From Candidatus Giovannonibacteria bacterium (GTDB taxonomy: Bacteria; Patescibacteriota; Minisyncoccia; JACPKW01; UBA11713), in the NCBI GenBank assembly GCA_016176285.1, contig JACOXM010000004.1, positions 1 to 55,105 of the forward strand: DNA of 55,105 bases. Reading direction: 5' to 3'. The position numbers and the translations under genes are program-made. Under the pieces are notes generated by a model. That model had not been told where the DNA came from, ran no database searches, and saw only the letters and a program-made list of their open reading frames with translations. Below, piece by piece: positions 1 to 6,891 of this stretch. The stretch's first letter is position 1. Every line of letters begins with the position of its first letter.

Positions 1-17
1 TAAGTTAAAATTAATAA

Positions 18-992
18 ATGGGGAAAATACGCGTTGGAGTAATGAGGGGAGGGCCATCCTCGGAGTATGAAATATCTCTTCTAACCGGAGGGGAGGTTTT
101 GAGACATATTCCCAAGGATAAGTTCACCGCACACGATATTTTAATTTCTAGAGATGGGGTATGGCATATAGACGGCTTTCCCCAAGCGCCGAATAAATTA
201 TTAGATAAACTTGATGTAGTTTTTAACGCGCTTCACGGAGAATTCGGTGAGGATGGGAAGGTCCAGCAAATTCTCGAGTCATTTAAAATTCCTTACACCG
301 GCTCCGGCATTTTGCCATCAGCCATGTGTATAAGCAAATCAATATCAAAAAATGTTTTTTCTAAAGCGGGTCTGCAAACGGCTCGAAGCGTTTTATTCAA
401 AAAGGACACCCAAAACATTCCCGAAATGACTTATGAAACGCGCACAAAATTATTTCCACCATGGGTCGTAAAACCCAACAGCCGCGGTTCATCCGTGGGC
501 GTAACCATAGCGAGAACAATTCCGGAACTCCAGAAGAGCATTGAAAATTCCTTTGACTACGACAATGAAATTTTGATCGAAGAATTTATAGAAGGCAGGG
601 AAGCCACTTGCGGAGTTCTGGAAAACTTCAGGAATCAGGATTTATACGCCCTGCCTGTCGTGGAGATTATCCCTCCCCCCGGAAATTTCTTTGATTATCA
701 AGTTAAATATAACGGCGCGACTAGAGAAATCTGCCCGGGAAATTTTTCTCGTGGTATTTCGGATAAAATCCAATCCATAGCAGTCGCCGCGCACAAAGCC
801 CTCGGCCTTAAACATTATTCAAGAGCAGATTTTATAGTATCTTCCGATAAACACAGAGAGGGGATTTATATTTTGGAAGTTAATAGCCTCCCTGGACTTA
901 CATCCCAATCGCTTTTACCAAAAGCGGCTGAATCCATCGGCCTCTCATTCTCGAATCTGATCGATCACCTGATCACGTTAGCAAAATCGTGA
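18..992 (+). CDS. ddl: D-alanine--D-alanine ligase
   Basis: This ATP-grasp enzyme joins two D-alanines for the peptidoglycan stem peptide in the cytoplasm. The 324-residue protein has the usual family length. The N-terminal GGPSSEYEIS motif (about residues 11-20), HGEFGEDG (73-80) and the C-terminal EVNSLPGLTSQS stretch (about 290-301), which carries metal and substrate residues, are all recognisable. The gene starts 17 bases into the window with no visible Shine-Dalgarno sequence, so any upstream operon partner is cut off. Its TGA stop directly abuts the ATG of the next gene, so the two are probably co-transcribed. TGA used as a stop here argues for the standard genetic code. Confidence 0.96.
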   Translation: MGKIRVGVMRGGPSSEYEISLLTGGEVLRHIPKDKFTAHDILISRDGVWHIDGFPQAPNKLLDKLDVVFNALHGEFGEDGKVQQILESFKIPYTGSGILPSAMCISKSISKNVFSKAGLQTARSVLFKKDTQNIPEMTYETRTKLFPPWVVKPNSRGSSVGVTIARTIPELQKSIENSFDYDNEILIEEFIEGREATCGVLENFRNQDLYALPVVEIIPPPGNFFDYQVKYNGATREICPGNFSRGISDKIQSIAVAAHKALGLKHYSRADFIVSSDKHREGIYILEVNSLPGLTSQSLLPKAAESIGLSFSNLIDHLITLAKS

Positions 993-2456
993 ATGAAACC
1001 ACTTAGTTGGATAGATAATTTTTTGAATTCAATAACGATGTACAGGCTTGTCCTGTACGGTCTTTTTGTTATTTCCGCTGTCGGAATATTTTTTGGATTT
1101 TCGGGAATTTTGGATTATTCCGGATTCTTTCTTATAATTTCCGCGGCGGCTTTGCTCATCTCCTGTTATATATCAAATTTAATTTTCTCAAAAATTTTTA
1201 GAGTTCCTGTAAATTCGGAGTCGGCCTTTATCACCGCGCTGATTCTTTTTTTGATTTTATCCCCGGCGGCAAATTTCGATGAATTCAGTATCTTGGCGCT
1301 CGCAGGGCTACTTTCAATGGCATCGAAATTTCTCATAGCTCCCCTTAAAAAACATATTTTCAATCCGGCCGCATTCGGGGCCGCGGCAATATTTTTACTG
1401 AATATCGGGGGCGCAATCTGGTGGGTGGCAAATCTTCCAATGCTTCCGATTGTTTCGGCGGTAGGCTTGCTTGTTGTAAGAAAAATAAGGAGATTCGATC
1501 TTTTTCTGTCTTTTCTTGTCGCTGGCCTTGCATCAATTTATTATTTTAATGGAATATTTGCAGAGGCTCTGGTTTCCTGGCCGATCCTATTTTTTGGAAC
1601 AATTATGCTCACAGAACCCCTTACAACGCCCCCAAAAGTAAAATGGCGTATTGCATACGGAATTCTAATAGGCCTCCTTTTTGGTTCTCAATTTAATATT
1701 TGGAGAATTTTTCCTACACCGGAAATTGTTCTTCTTCTTGGAAATATATTTTCTTACGCTGTCGGATTTAAACGAAAAATTATTTTAGAATTTAAGGAAA
1801 AATCCTTAATCGCAAAAGACACTTATGAATTTATTTTTTCGCCGCCGAAAAAACTACGATTCACTCCGGGAGAATATTTAGAGTGGACGCTTCCTCACAA
1901 AAATCCCGACACCAGAGGCGTGAGAAGATATTTTACCATTGCGTCTTCCCCAACGGAGAAGGATATAAAAATTGGCATAAAAATAATCAATCCTTCTTCG
2001 AGTTTTAAAACGGCTCTTTCAAATTTAAAAAAGGGGAGTAACATTTTCGCGGGCCAGCTTGATGGAGATTTTATTCTCCCCCAAAAAAAAGAAATAAAAA
2101 TTGCTTTTATTGCCGGCGGAATAGGCATCACGCCGTTTCGGAGCATGATAAGATTTTTAATTGATAGGGGAGAAAAAAGGGATATTACCATTTTTTACGC
2201 CGTAAATAATCCAGAAGATATAGCGTATAAGGATATTTTAAGCGAGGCTGAGAAGAAAATCGGGTTAAGGACCGAATATATTGTTCGACAATTTATTTCA
2301 GCCGAGCTGCTTAAAGAAAAACTTCCGGACTGGGATGAAAGAACGTTCTATATTTCTGGGCCGGATCCGATGGTGCGGTCAATTAAGCGCATTCTTTTGA
2401 ATGTGGGAGTAGCGCGCAGAAAAATAGTAACTGATTATTTTCCCGGGTATGCTTGA
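993..2456 (+). CDS. NqrB/RnfD-like membrane domain fused to a ferredoxin-NAD(P)+ reductase-like domain
   Basis: The first ~260 residues are a polytopic membrane domain of the NqrB/RnfD family. It has HIFNPAAFG near 120-128 and LTEPLTTPP near 205-213, which match conserved loops of that family. The last ~225 residues are a flavin reductase domain: RRYFTI (about 310-315) for FAD, GGIGITPF (about 373-380) for the nucleotide, and SGPDPM near 454. I see no S/T-G-A-T flavinylation motif in the membrane half. The fusion suggests that cytosolic NAD(P)H electrons enter FAD and pass into the membrane. The gene sits between ddl (0 bp gap) and apbE (8 bp overlap). The family assignment is firm; the electron path is inferred. 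Confidence 0.88.
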   Translation: MKPLSWIDNFLNSITMYRLVLYGLFVISAVGIFFGFSGILDYSGFFLIISAAALLISCYISNLIFSKIFRVPVNSESAFITALILFLILSPAANFDEFSILALAGLLSMASKFLIAPLKKHIFNPAAFGAAAIFLLNIGGAIWWVANLPMLPIVSAVGLLVVRKIRRFDLFLSFLVAGLASIYYFNGIFAEALVSWPILFFGTIMLTEPLTTPPKVKWRIAYGILIGLLFGSQFNIWRIFPTPEIVLLLGNIFSYAVGFKRKIILEFKEKSLIAKDTYEFIFSPPKKLRFTPGEYLEWTLPHKNPDTRGVRRYFTIASSPTEKDIKIGIKIINPSSSFKTALSNLKKGSNIFAGQLDGDFILPQKKEIKIAFIAGGIGITPFRSMIRFLIDRGEKRDITIFYAVNNPEDIAYKDILSEAEKKIGLRTEYIVRQFISAELLKEKLPDWDERTFYISGPDPMVRSIKRILLNVGVARRKIVTDYFPGYA

Positions 2457-3320
2457 AAAAGATTCGCATAAATTTTCTTACGAATCTATGGGCACCCGGT
2501 GGGAGATTGCTATCTGGGATCCCCACTTGGAAGCCAGACTTTCAAATAAAATAATTGAAAAGTCCAAAGAGTTTGACAACCTCTATTCGCGATTTATAAA
2601 AGATTCTCTTGTCTGGAAAATAGCAGAAAACCCTGGCAAGCATGAAGTTCCAGCAGATTTAGTTAAAATGCTCCGTTTATATGAAGAGCTTTATTTGCCA
2701 TCAGAAAAAAAATTAAACCCGCTTATAGGGTTTGCGATCAGCGACTTAGGATATGACGCGGAATATTCGCTTAAAAAAATAAAACCGTGCGGCCTGTTCA
2801 TGATTATAATAAATCCATAAAAATACTTGACTCGACACATATCGAAACATTTGATTCTGTTTTGATAGATATCGGGGCGCTAGGAAAAGGATACTTCGTT
2901 GATAAATTAGATGAATATCTTAAGACGGAGAACATAAAAAAATTTTTAGTTAATGGGAGCGGGGATATTAGATATTTCGGGAACGAAAAAATCCAAGTCG
3001 GACTCGAACATCCATCTGATAAAAACAAAGTTATCGGAAAGGTTGATATGGGAACTGGGGCCATGTGCGCCTCCGGCTGCGATAGAAGGCAATGGGGCGA
3101 CTATCATCACATCATTGATCCGGCCTCGCTAACATCTCCGAAAAATATACTTTCCACGTGGGTTATAGCGGGCAACGCGGCCTTAGCTGATGCTTTGGCA
3201 ACCTGTCTTTTTTTAGCGCCTCCGGAAAATTTTGAGAGTAAATTCAAATTCGAATACTGCATTTTGAATTCCGAAATGCTTATAAAGAAGTCCGAAGGAT
3301 TCCACGCGGAATTTTATTGA
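2449..3320 (+). CDS. apbE: FAD:protein FMN transferase (ApbE), split by a -1 frameshift
   Basis: ApbE attaches FMN to a Ser or Thr of extracytosolic or membrane proteins. The first half (2449 to about 2786) carries SMGTRWEI, NLYSRF and LGYDAEYS. The second half, read in the -1 frame to 3320, carries IGALGKGYFVDK, NGSGDI, YHHIIDP and ADALATCLF. Together these make a complete ~290-residue enzyme. In the deposited frame the first half stops at 2820. The switch must occur around an A7 run at 2773-2779. Both halves are well conserved, so a sequencing indel or slippage is more likely than old decay. No signal peptide or lipobox is visible. The start overlaps the upstream reductase gene by 8 bp. Confidence 0.85.
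2770..2790 (+). other. Frameshift site in apbE (A7 then A4 homopolymer)
   Basis: The zero-frame codons CTT AAA AAA ATA AAA run through seven then four adenines. Conserved ApbE sequence leaves this frame and resumes in the -1 frame from about 2787 (VRPVHDY). A single missing base would explain it, as would transcriptional slippage on A7. There is no classical X-XXY-YYZ heptamer in phase, because the base before the AAA AAA codons is T. Confidence 0.75.
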
Positions 3321-3800
3321 TTAAGCTTTTGCCTGCAGCTTGATTTTCTCAAGCGCATCCATAAATCCCTTAGGCGTCAGCGAAGAGCCGTTTACGACAG
3401 TAAGATTTACTTCATCAATTGGTTTTCCAACAACCATCATCATAAAACCTTCCATGAATTTTCCCTGCATCATTTTTGTGGTCGGATTAGCCGGTTTTCC
3501 CATAAATTTCGCGCTTGTAATAATATCACCCTCGATTACAAGTTCAATCGTAACTTCTTCCCGCGACGCGGGTTCGGCATAATTTCCAACCGCGGTATAT
3601 GTCCCGTCCTTGTATTTGCGGATAATTGCGGAAGGAGTCGGCGAAACGGTAGGCGTAGGAGTGTCCGTTCCGCCAGTGTTATCGCTTATCTTTGCGGACC
3701 CACTATTCCTTAACCAATAAAACCCGACAAGCGCCAGAACAACAACAAGCAATCCGCCAATATATTTAATAAATGATTTTGAATTATTTTGATCTTCCAT
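3321..3800 (-). CDS. Membrane-anchored FMN-binding domain protein
   Basis: This 159-residue protein has one N-terminal membrane helix (about residues 12-31), a Pro/Thr-rich linker (TDTPTPTVSPTPS), then a small domain resembling the FMN-binding domain of NqrC/RnfG. The flavinylation motif is normally S/T-G-A-S/T; here the matching stretch is NGSSLTPKGF near the C-terminus, so the acceptor would be a Ser. I place the start at MEDQNN rather than 12 codons upstream, because a -35/-10 promoter lies between the two candidates and would predict a transcript beginning at the chosen ATG. It converges on apbE with no gap, which fits an ApbE substrate. Assignment to the FMN-binding family is likely but not certain. 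Confidence 0.75.
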   Translation of the reverse strand: MEDQNNSKSFIKYIGGLLVVVLALVGFYWLRNSGSAKISDNTGGTDTPTPTVSPTPSAIIRKYKDGTYTAVGNYAEPASREEVTIELVIEGDIITSAKFMGKPANPTTKMMQGKFMEGFMMMVVGKPIDEVNLTVVNGSSLTPKGFMDALEKIKLQAKA

Positions 3801-3807
3801 ACGTAAT

Positions 3808-3836
3808 ATTATAAAGGCTGACTTTTGTTCATGCAA
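3808..3836 (-). promoter_or_regulatory. Promoter of the FMN-binding gene (leaderless type)
   Basis: On the minus strand TTGCAT (3831-3836) is followed by a 17-base spacer and a perfect TATAAT (3808-3813). The ATG at 3800 lies 7 bases further on, so the transcript should start at or next to the start codon. Confidence 0.8.
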
Positions 3837-3842
3837 GAATTT

Positions 3843-3871
3843 TTGCCATCTATCGTCTAATATCGTACAAC
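3843..3871 (+). promoter_or_regulatory. Possible promoter of the cupredoxin gene
   Basis: TTGCCA (3843-3848), a 17-base spacer and TACAAC (3866-3871) stand 6 bases before the ATG at 3878. The -10 box matches the consensus at only 4 of 6 positions. The geometry equals that of the divergent promoter just upstream. Confidence 0.45.
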
Positions 3872-3877
3872 ACGCAT

Positions 3878-4291
3878 ATGAAAACTTTTATCATTATTTT
3901 AATATTAGTTGTTTTAGCTGGTTTGGGGTGGTATTTTTATTCACAAAACATGAATTATTCCGGAGGATTTCAGAATAATTCCACGCCGACTCCCACACCG
4001 ACTCCAAGCGCTGTTAACAACGAGATAGTGGTTAAAATCACCTCCGACGGGTTTTCGCCCTCTACACTCAACATTAAAGCGGGGGATACTGTTAAATTCA
4101 TAAATGACGACGCGGTAAAGCATTGGCCGGCTTCCGGTCCGCATCCGGCGCATACGCTTTGCCCCGGCTTTGACTCTAAACCGGGAATAAACCCGGGAGA
4201 GAGCTACTCGTTTAAATTCGCGGAAAGGAAAACCTGCCCGATGCACGACCATCTGAAGCCCACACTGACTGGAAAAATAGTAGTGGAGTAG
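3878..4291 (+). CDS. Membrane-anchored cupredoxin-like copper protein
   Basis: The 137-residue protein has an N-terminal signal anchor (about residues 2-22), a Pro/Thr linker (STPTPTPTPS) and a plastocyanin-like domain. VKITSDGFSPSTLNIKAGDTV is the typical first strand pair. Candidate type 1 copper ligands are the His of VKHWP and the Cys and His residues of KTCPMHDH. It should face outward and carry one electron at a time, or bind copper. It is transcribed divergently from the FMN-binding gene, and the two share the same linker style, which suggests a joint envelope redox role. The partner relationship is inferred. Confidence 0.85.
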   Translation: MKTFIIILILVVLAGLGWYFYSQNMNYSGGFQNNSTPTPTPTPSAVNNEIVVKITSDGFSPSTLNIKAGDTVKFINDDAVKHWPASGPHPAHTLCPGFDSKPGINPGESYSFKFAERKTCPMHDHLKPTLTGKIVVE

Positions 4292-4360
4292 AAAATACTG
4301 ATAACCAAAAAGAATCCCAGGCGTTTTAATACGATAATAAGTACTTTAAAGGAGGTATAA

Positions 4361-4870
4361 ATGAAGATTGTTTATGCGGCTATTTTCGTTGTAGCCATGC
4401 CTGTTTTTGTTTTCGGAAAAGATTGCGGAGGTAATCTGGCGATCAAAATTCAGAAAGGGAATACGATCAGCGCGTTTGCTAATATCTTCGGAATTTCCGA
4501 GGCTGACATTCGTAAATTAAACTACGAGTTAAAATCTGACCAGTTGATCCCTGGTGAAGATCTTTGTCTGCCATTGCCTTCAAGTAATTACGCGGAAAGG
4601 CTGGAAACTGAAAATACAGATTTAAATCGAGAGAAAAACATTTGGTTGGACGAAAAACAAAAATTGAACGACCGAATTAAATATTTGGAAAAATGGACGT
4701 ACCGGCAGAACGTTGGGATTTTGATTTTGCTTCCATGGACTCTCTATTCCTTCGGGCAATTTCTAGGTTTTGCGCGTAGAAATATTATCGGCGTTAAAAC
4801 GGCCAGGCGACGATCTAAAATAAGCCGATATATAAATCTTGATTGGTTTGCCAATTTTTTTAGGAGATAA
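4361..4870 (+). CDS. LysM-domain membrane protein
   Basis: A signal sequence (residues 1-19) is followed by a LysM-like domain (about 28-72, IQKGNTISAFANIFGISEADIRKLN split over the fold), a charged coiled coil (about 78-112), one membrane helix (about 117-134) and a basic tail. LysM modules bind N-acetylglucosamine polymers such as peptidoglycan. The helix would anchor the protein with its LysM domain outside and its basic tail inside. The start is set by a strong Shine-Dalgarno sequence, AAAGGAGG, 6 bases before the ATG. This contrasts with the many leaderless genes nearby. A hairpin terminator follows, so it is probably a single-gene unit. Confidence 0.8.
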   Translation: MKIVYAAIFVVAMPVFVFGKDCGGNLAIKIQKGNTISAFANIFGISEADIRKLNYELKSDQLIPGEDLCLPLPSSNYAERLETENTDLNREKNIWLDEKQKLNDRIKYLEKWTYRQNVGILILLPWTLYSFGQFLGFARRNIIGVKTARRRSKISRYINLDWFANFFRR

Positions 4871-4884
4871 AGCAAACCAAATCC

Positions 4885-4919
4885 GCGGGAAGTCGTAAGG
4901 CTTCCCGCATTTACTTTTT
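4885..4919 (+). terminator. Intrinsic terminator after the LysM gene
   Basis: GCGGGAAG (4885-4892) pairs with CTTCCCGC (4901-4908) around an 8-base loop. A T-rich tail follows. Confidence 0.85.
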
Positions 4920-4941
4920 CTTAGTATAATAAATAAACTTT

Positions 4942-5012
4942 GGGCCTATAGCATAATGGTAGTGCACCCGGTTTGCATCCGGGGTGTGGGAGTTCGATTC
5001 TCCCTAGGTCCA
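4942..5012 (+). tRNA. tRNA-Ala (anticodon UGC)
   Basis: A full cloverleaf folds: acceptor GGGCCTA/TAGGTCC, a D arm with AATGGTAG, anticodon stem CCCGG/CCGGG with loop TTTGCAT, and T arm GGGAG-TTCGATT-CTCCC. The G3:U70 wobble pair, the classic alanine identity element, is present. The discriminator is A73 and no CCA end is encoded. A TATAAT at 4925-4930 is a likely -10 box. Confidence 0.95.
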
Positions 5013-5037
5013 CAGACATAGAACAATATGGAAGAAT

Positions 5038-5065
5038 AAAAATGCCCTGGAAACGGGGTATTTTT
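5038..5065. terminator. Bidirectional hairpin between tRNA-Ala and the methyltransferase gene
   Basis: AAAAATGCCC pairs with GGGGTATTTTT around TGGAAAC, with A/T tracts on both sides. It can end the tRNA transcript on plus and the methyltransferase transcript on minus, whose stop codon it overlaps. Confidence 0.7.
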
Positions 5066-5672
5066 ATTTGCGACAAATAATCTGAATCCAGTTTGTGTGC
5101 CCGGAGGGAACTACGTTCTCATAGCATATTTCCATGCCTGCATCGGCTACATACTTCCGTATCTCTGGTAAAGTAAAATAGCTGAAGAAACGTTCGTACT
5201 CATATCCATAATCGTCTTCTTTCAAAATCTCCTCCTCTTTCGCACCTTTTCGCTTCTGTTTAACAGCAATATATAAATATCCTCTATCTATTAACTTGTC
5301 TCGCAATCCCTTTATCACATCGCCAGCTTCTGATTTGGGAATATGCAATAAAACTGCTTGAGCTAGAATTCCGTTAAAGTTTTCCTTGAGCACACTCAAG
5401 TCTTTTATATCGGCTACACTAAAAGTTGCCCCTGGTACTTCTCGTTGAGCGATCTCCACCATCTTCTCTGAAAAATCTACTCCGACAACCTTTAGCCCCT
5501 TATCCAGTAGATATTTTGATTTAACCCCAGCACCACAACCAACATCCAATACTAGTGCGCCAGGTTTAAGAAAAGAGACAAATTTATCTGTACCCTCAAC
5601 CCACCACGTATCTCCGTGATGATCTTTAAACCAATCTTCTGCTATTCGATTGTAAGTCGCTTTTAAGTCCAC
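5064..5672 (-). CDS. Class I SAM-dependent methyltransferase
   Basis: The 202-residue protein has the Rossmann motif I VLDVGCGAGVKS (about 42-53), motif II VVGVDFSEKM (about 62-71) and the later ILAQAVLLHIPK strand. This pattern is typical of UbiE/Tam-like methyltransferases acting on small molecules. The substrate cannot be read from the sequence. The start is GTG, 2 bp after the stop of the upstream phosphatase gene, so the two form an operon. The gene ends inside a bidirectional terminator hairpin. Confidence 0.85.
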   Translation of the reverse strand: MDLKATYNRIAEDWFKDHHGDTWWVEGTDKFVSFLKPGALVLDVGCGAGVKSKYLLDKGLKVVGVDFSEKMVEIAQREVPGATFSVADIKDLSVLKENFNGILAQAVLLHIPKSEAGDVIKGLRDKLIDRGYLYIAVKQKRKGAKEEEILKEDDYGYEYERFFSYFTLPEIRKYVADAGMEICYENVVPSGHTNWIQIICRK

Positions 5673-5674
5673 AG

Positions 5675-6439
5675 TTATTCAAATTCTAAATATAGAGGGC
5701 TGTGGTCAGAAACTTCATCAGTCAAGACCTTGAAATCTTTTATAATAATTTCTTTGCTTGTTAAAGCGTAATCGGCAAACTTTTCCGCTTTGGTATAAAA
5801 ACTCGTACGCGTTGAAGTAATGTTGTGTTCCTTGATGAGATTGCTAAGTCCAAAATCCTCTAACTTTTTGATACTCTGTGTATCGGGCAGAAGATTAAAA
5901 TCGCCAGACATAACATACGGATTGGATAAAGTTTTCATAAACTGAATAATCCTGTCCGATTGCAATAATCTATCTCCGCTGTCGCCCTTACCGCCACCGT
6001 TCCACAAACCATGAAAATTCAAAATAGAGCGGTTGCCGTTTTTAGTTGCAATCGTGGCAAATTGAACATTCCGTGCATGAAAACCAACATCGCCTTCGGG
6101 GATATGACCTCTGTCTTTATAGACAAAAACATCACCTTCCGAAATCACATCTAAATCTTTTTTGATCAACATCATCAAGCCGTAGTGATCTAAATGATGT
6201 GGTTTGAAAAATGCCGTGTGGTTTTCAAGCAGAGTCGAAATTTCTTGCATTCCGTAAACCATGATGTTGGAGTGATCAATGCTAAGACCACCAGCAGAAT
6301 GACCCTCCAAATGTTCATACGGAGCAGACCAAATTTCTTGTAGACAAAAAATATCTACATCTTTATGGGCCGAAAAAAATGCTAGAAGTTTTTCCCTTCC
6401 TGCCCGACCGCCCCATGTATTTAACGATATAAGTTTCAT
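5675..6439 (-). CDS. Endonuclease/exonuclease/phosphatase (EEP) family protein
   Basis: The 254-residue protein starts with LISLNTWGG and has the metal-ligand motif FCLQEIW (about 31-37), the central SGDFNLLP (about 179-186) and the C-terminal SDHSPLYLEF. These are the signatures of the DNase I/exonuclease III-like phosphodiesterase fold. No signal peptide is visible, so it is presumably cytosolic. Whether it cuts DNA, RNA or a phosphoester lipid cannot be told. It precedes and is coupled to the methyltransferase gene. Confidence 0.88.
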   Translation of the reverse strand: MKLISLNTWGGRAGREKLLAFFSAHKDVDIFCLQEIWSAPYEHLEGHSAGGLSIDHSNIMVYGMQEISTLLENHTAFFKPHHLDHYGLMMLIKKDLDVISEGDVFVYKDRGHIPEGDVGFHARNVQFATIATKNGNRSILNFHGLWNGGGKGDSGDRLLQSDRIIQFMKTLSNPYVMSGDFNLLPDTQSIKKLEDFGLSNLIKEHNITSTRTSFYTKAEKFADYALTSKEIIIKDFKVLTDEVSDHSPLYLEFE

Positions 6440-6568
6440 TACGATTTTATTTTAGCATTTGTTCTGTGTGCCGCACAAAAAAATCAGAGCGTACGATTTA
6501 GTTCAGAGCCACCACGCACTCCGCGCGTGCCTCATTCGGGGTTCTGCTGGAAATGAGTCCGAACTTTT

Positions 6569-6577
6569 TGGTATAAT
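6569..6577 (+). promoter_or_regulatory. Extended -10 promoter before the 96-residue gene
   Basis: TG (6569-6570), one base, then a perfect TATAAT (6572-6577) forms an extended -10 element. The ATG at 6601 follows after 23 bases. No good -35 box is seen. Confidence 0.6.
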
Positions 6578-6600
6578 GATCATTACTTCGCCAACAAACA

Positions 6601-6891
6601 ATGCGTATCGTATTCGAAAATTTTAATAAAAACATCCAAACCTTTGCACGCGATTGCGGATATAGGCCGCTTTCGGTAAATGCGGCAGGGGAGTGGAATT
6701 GCGTGAAAAGTCTCGCGGGAAGAGATTATCCGCGCTTTCATATGTATTTAAAAAAAGAAGGAAAAGCCGTTACGGCAAACATTCACCTGGACCAGAAAAA
6801 ACCGTCTTACGAAGGTTCAAGCGCGCACGGAGGAGATTACGATAGCGAAATTATTGCCGATGAAGCCAGGCGCATTTCTACCAAAATATAA
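6601..6891 (+). CDS. Conserved small protein of unknown function (CPR-type)
   Basis: This 96-residue soluble protein has no signal peptide or membrane helix. The core RDYPRFHMYLKKEG...NIHLDQKKPSYEGSSAHGG...YDSEIIADEARRI resembles small hypothetical proteins I recall from CPR genomes; this is recognition from memory, not a search. Conserved His, Asp and Tyr residues around HLDQKKPSYEG could form a binding site. It has its own extended -10 promoter and converges on the NRAMP gene with a 14 bp overlap of 3' ends. Function is unknown. Confidence 0.75.
   Translation: MRIVFENFNKNIQTFARDCGYRPLSVNAAGEWNCVKSLAGRDYPRFHMYLKKEGKAVTANIHLDQKKPSYEGSSAHGGDYDSEIIADEARRISTKI

Noticed and set aside
3959-4015. 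Short tandem repeats (CCGACTCC-like) as a possible repeat array
   Set aside because: They encode the Pro/Thr linker of the cupredoxin and are codon-level low complexity, not a CRISPR or satellite.
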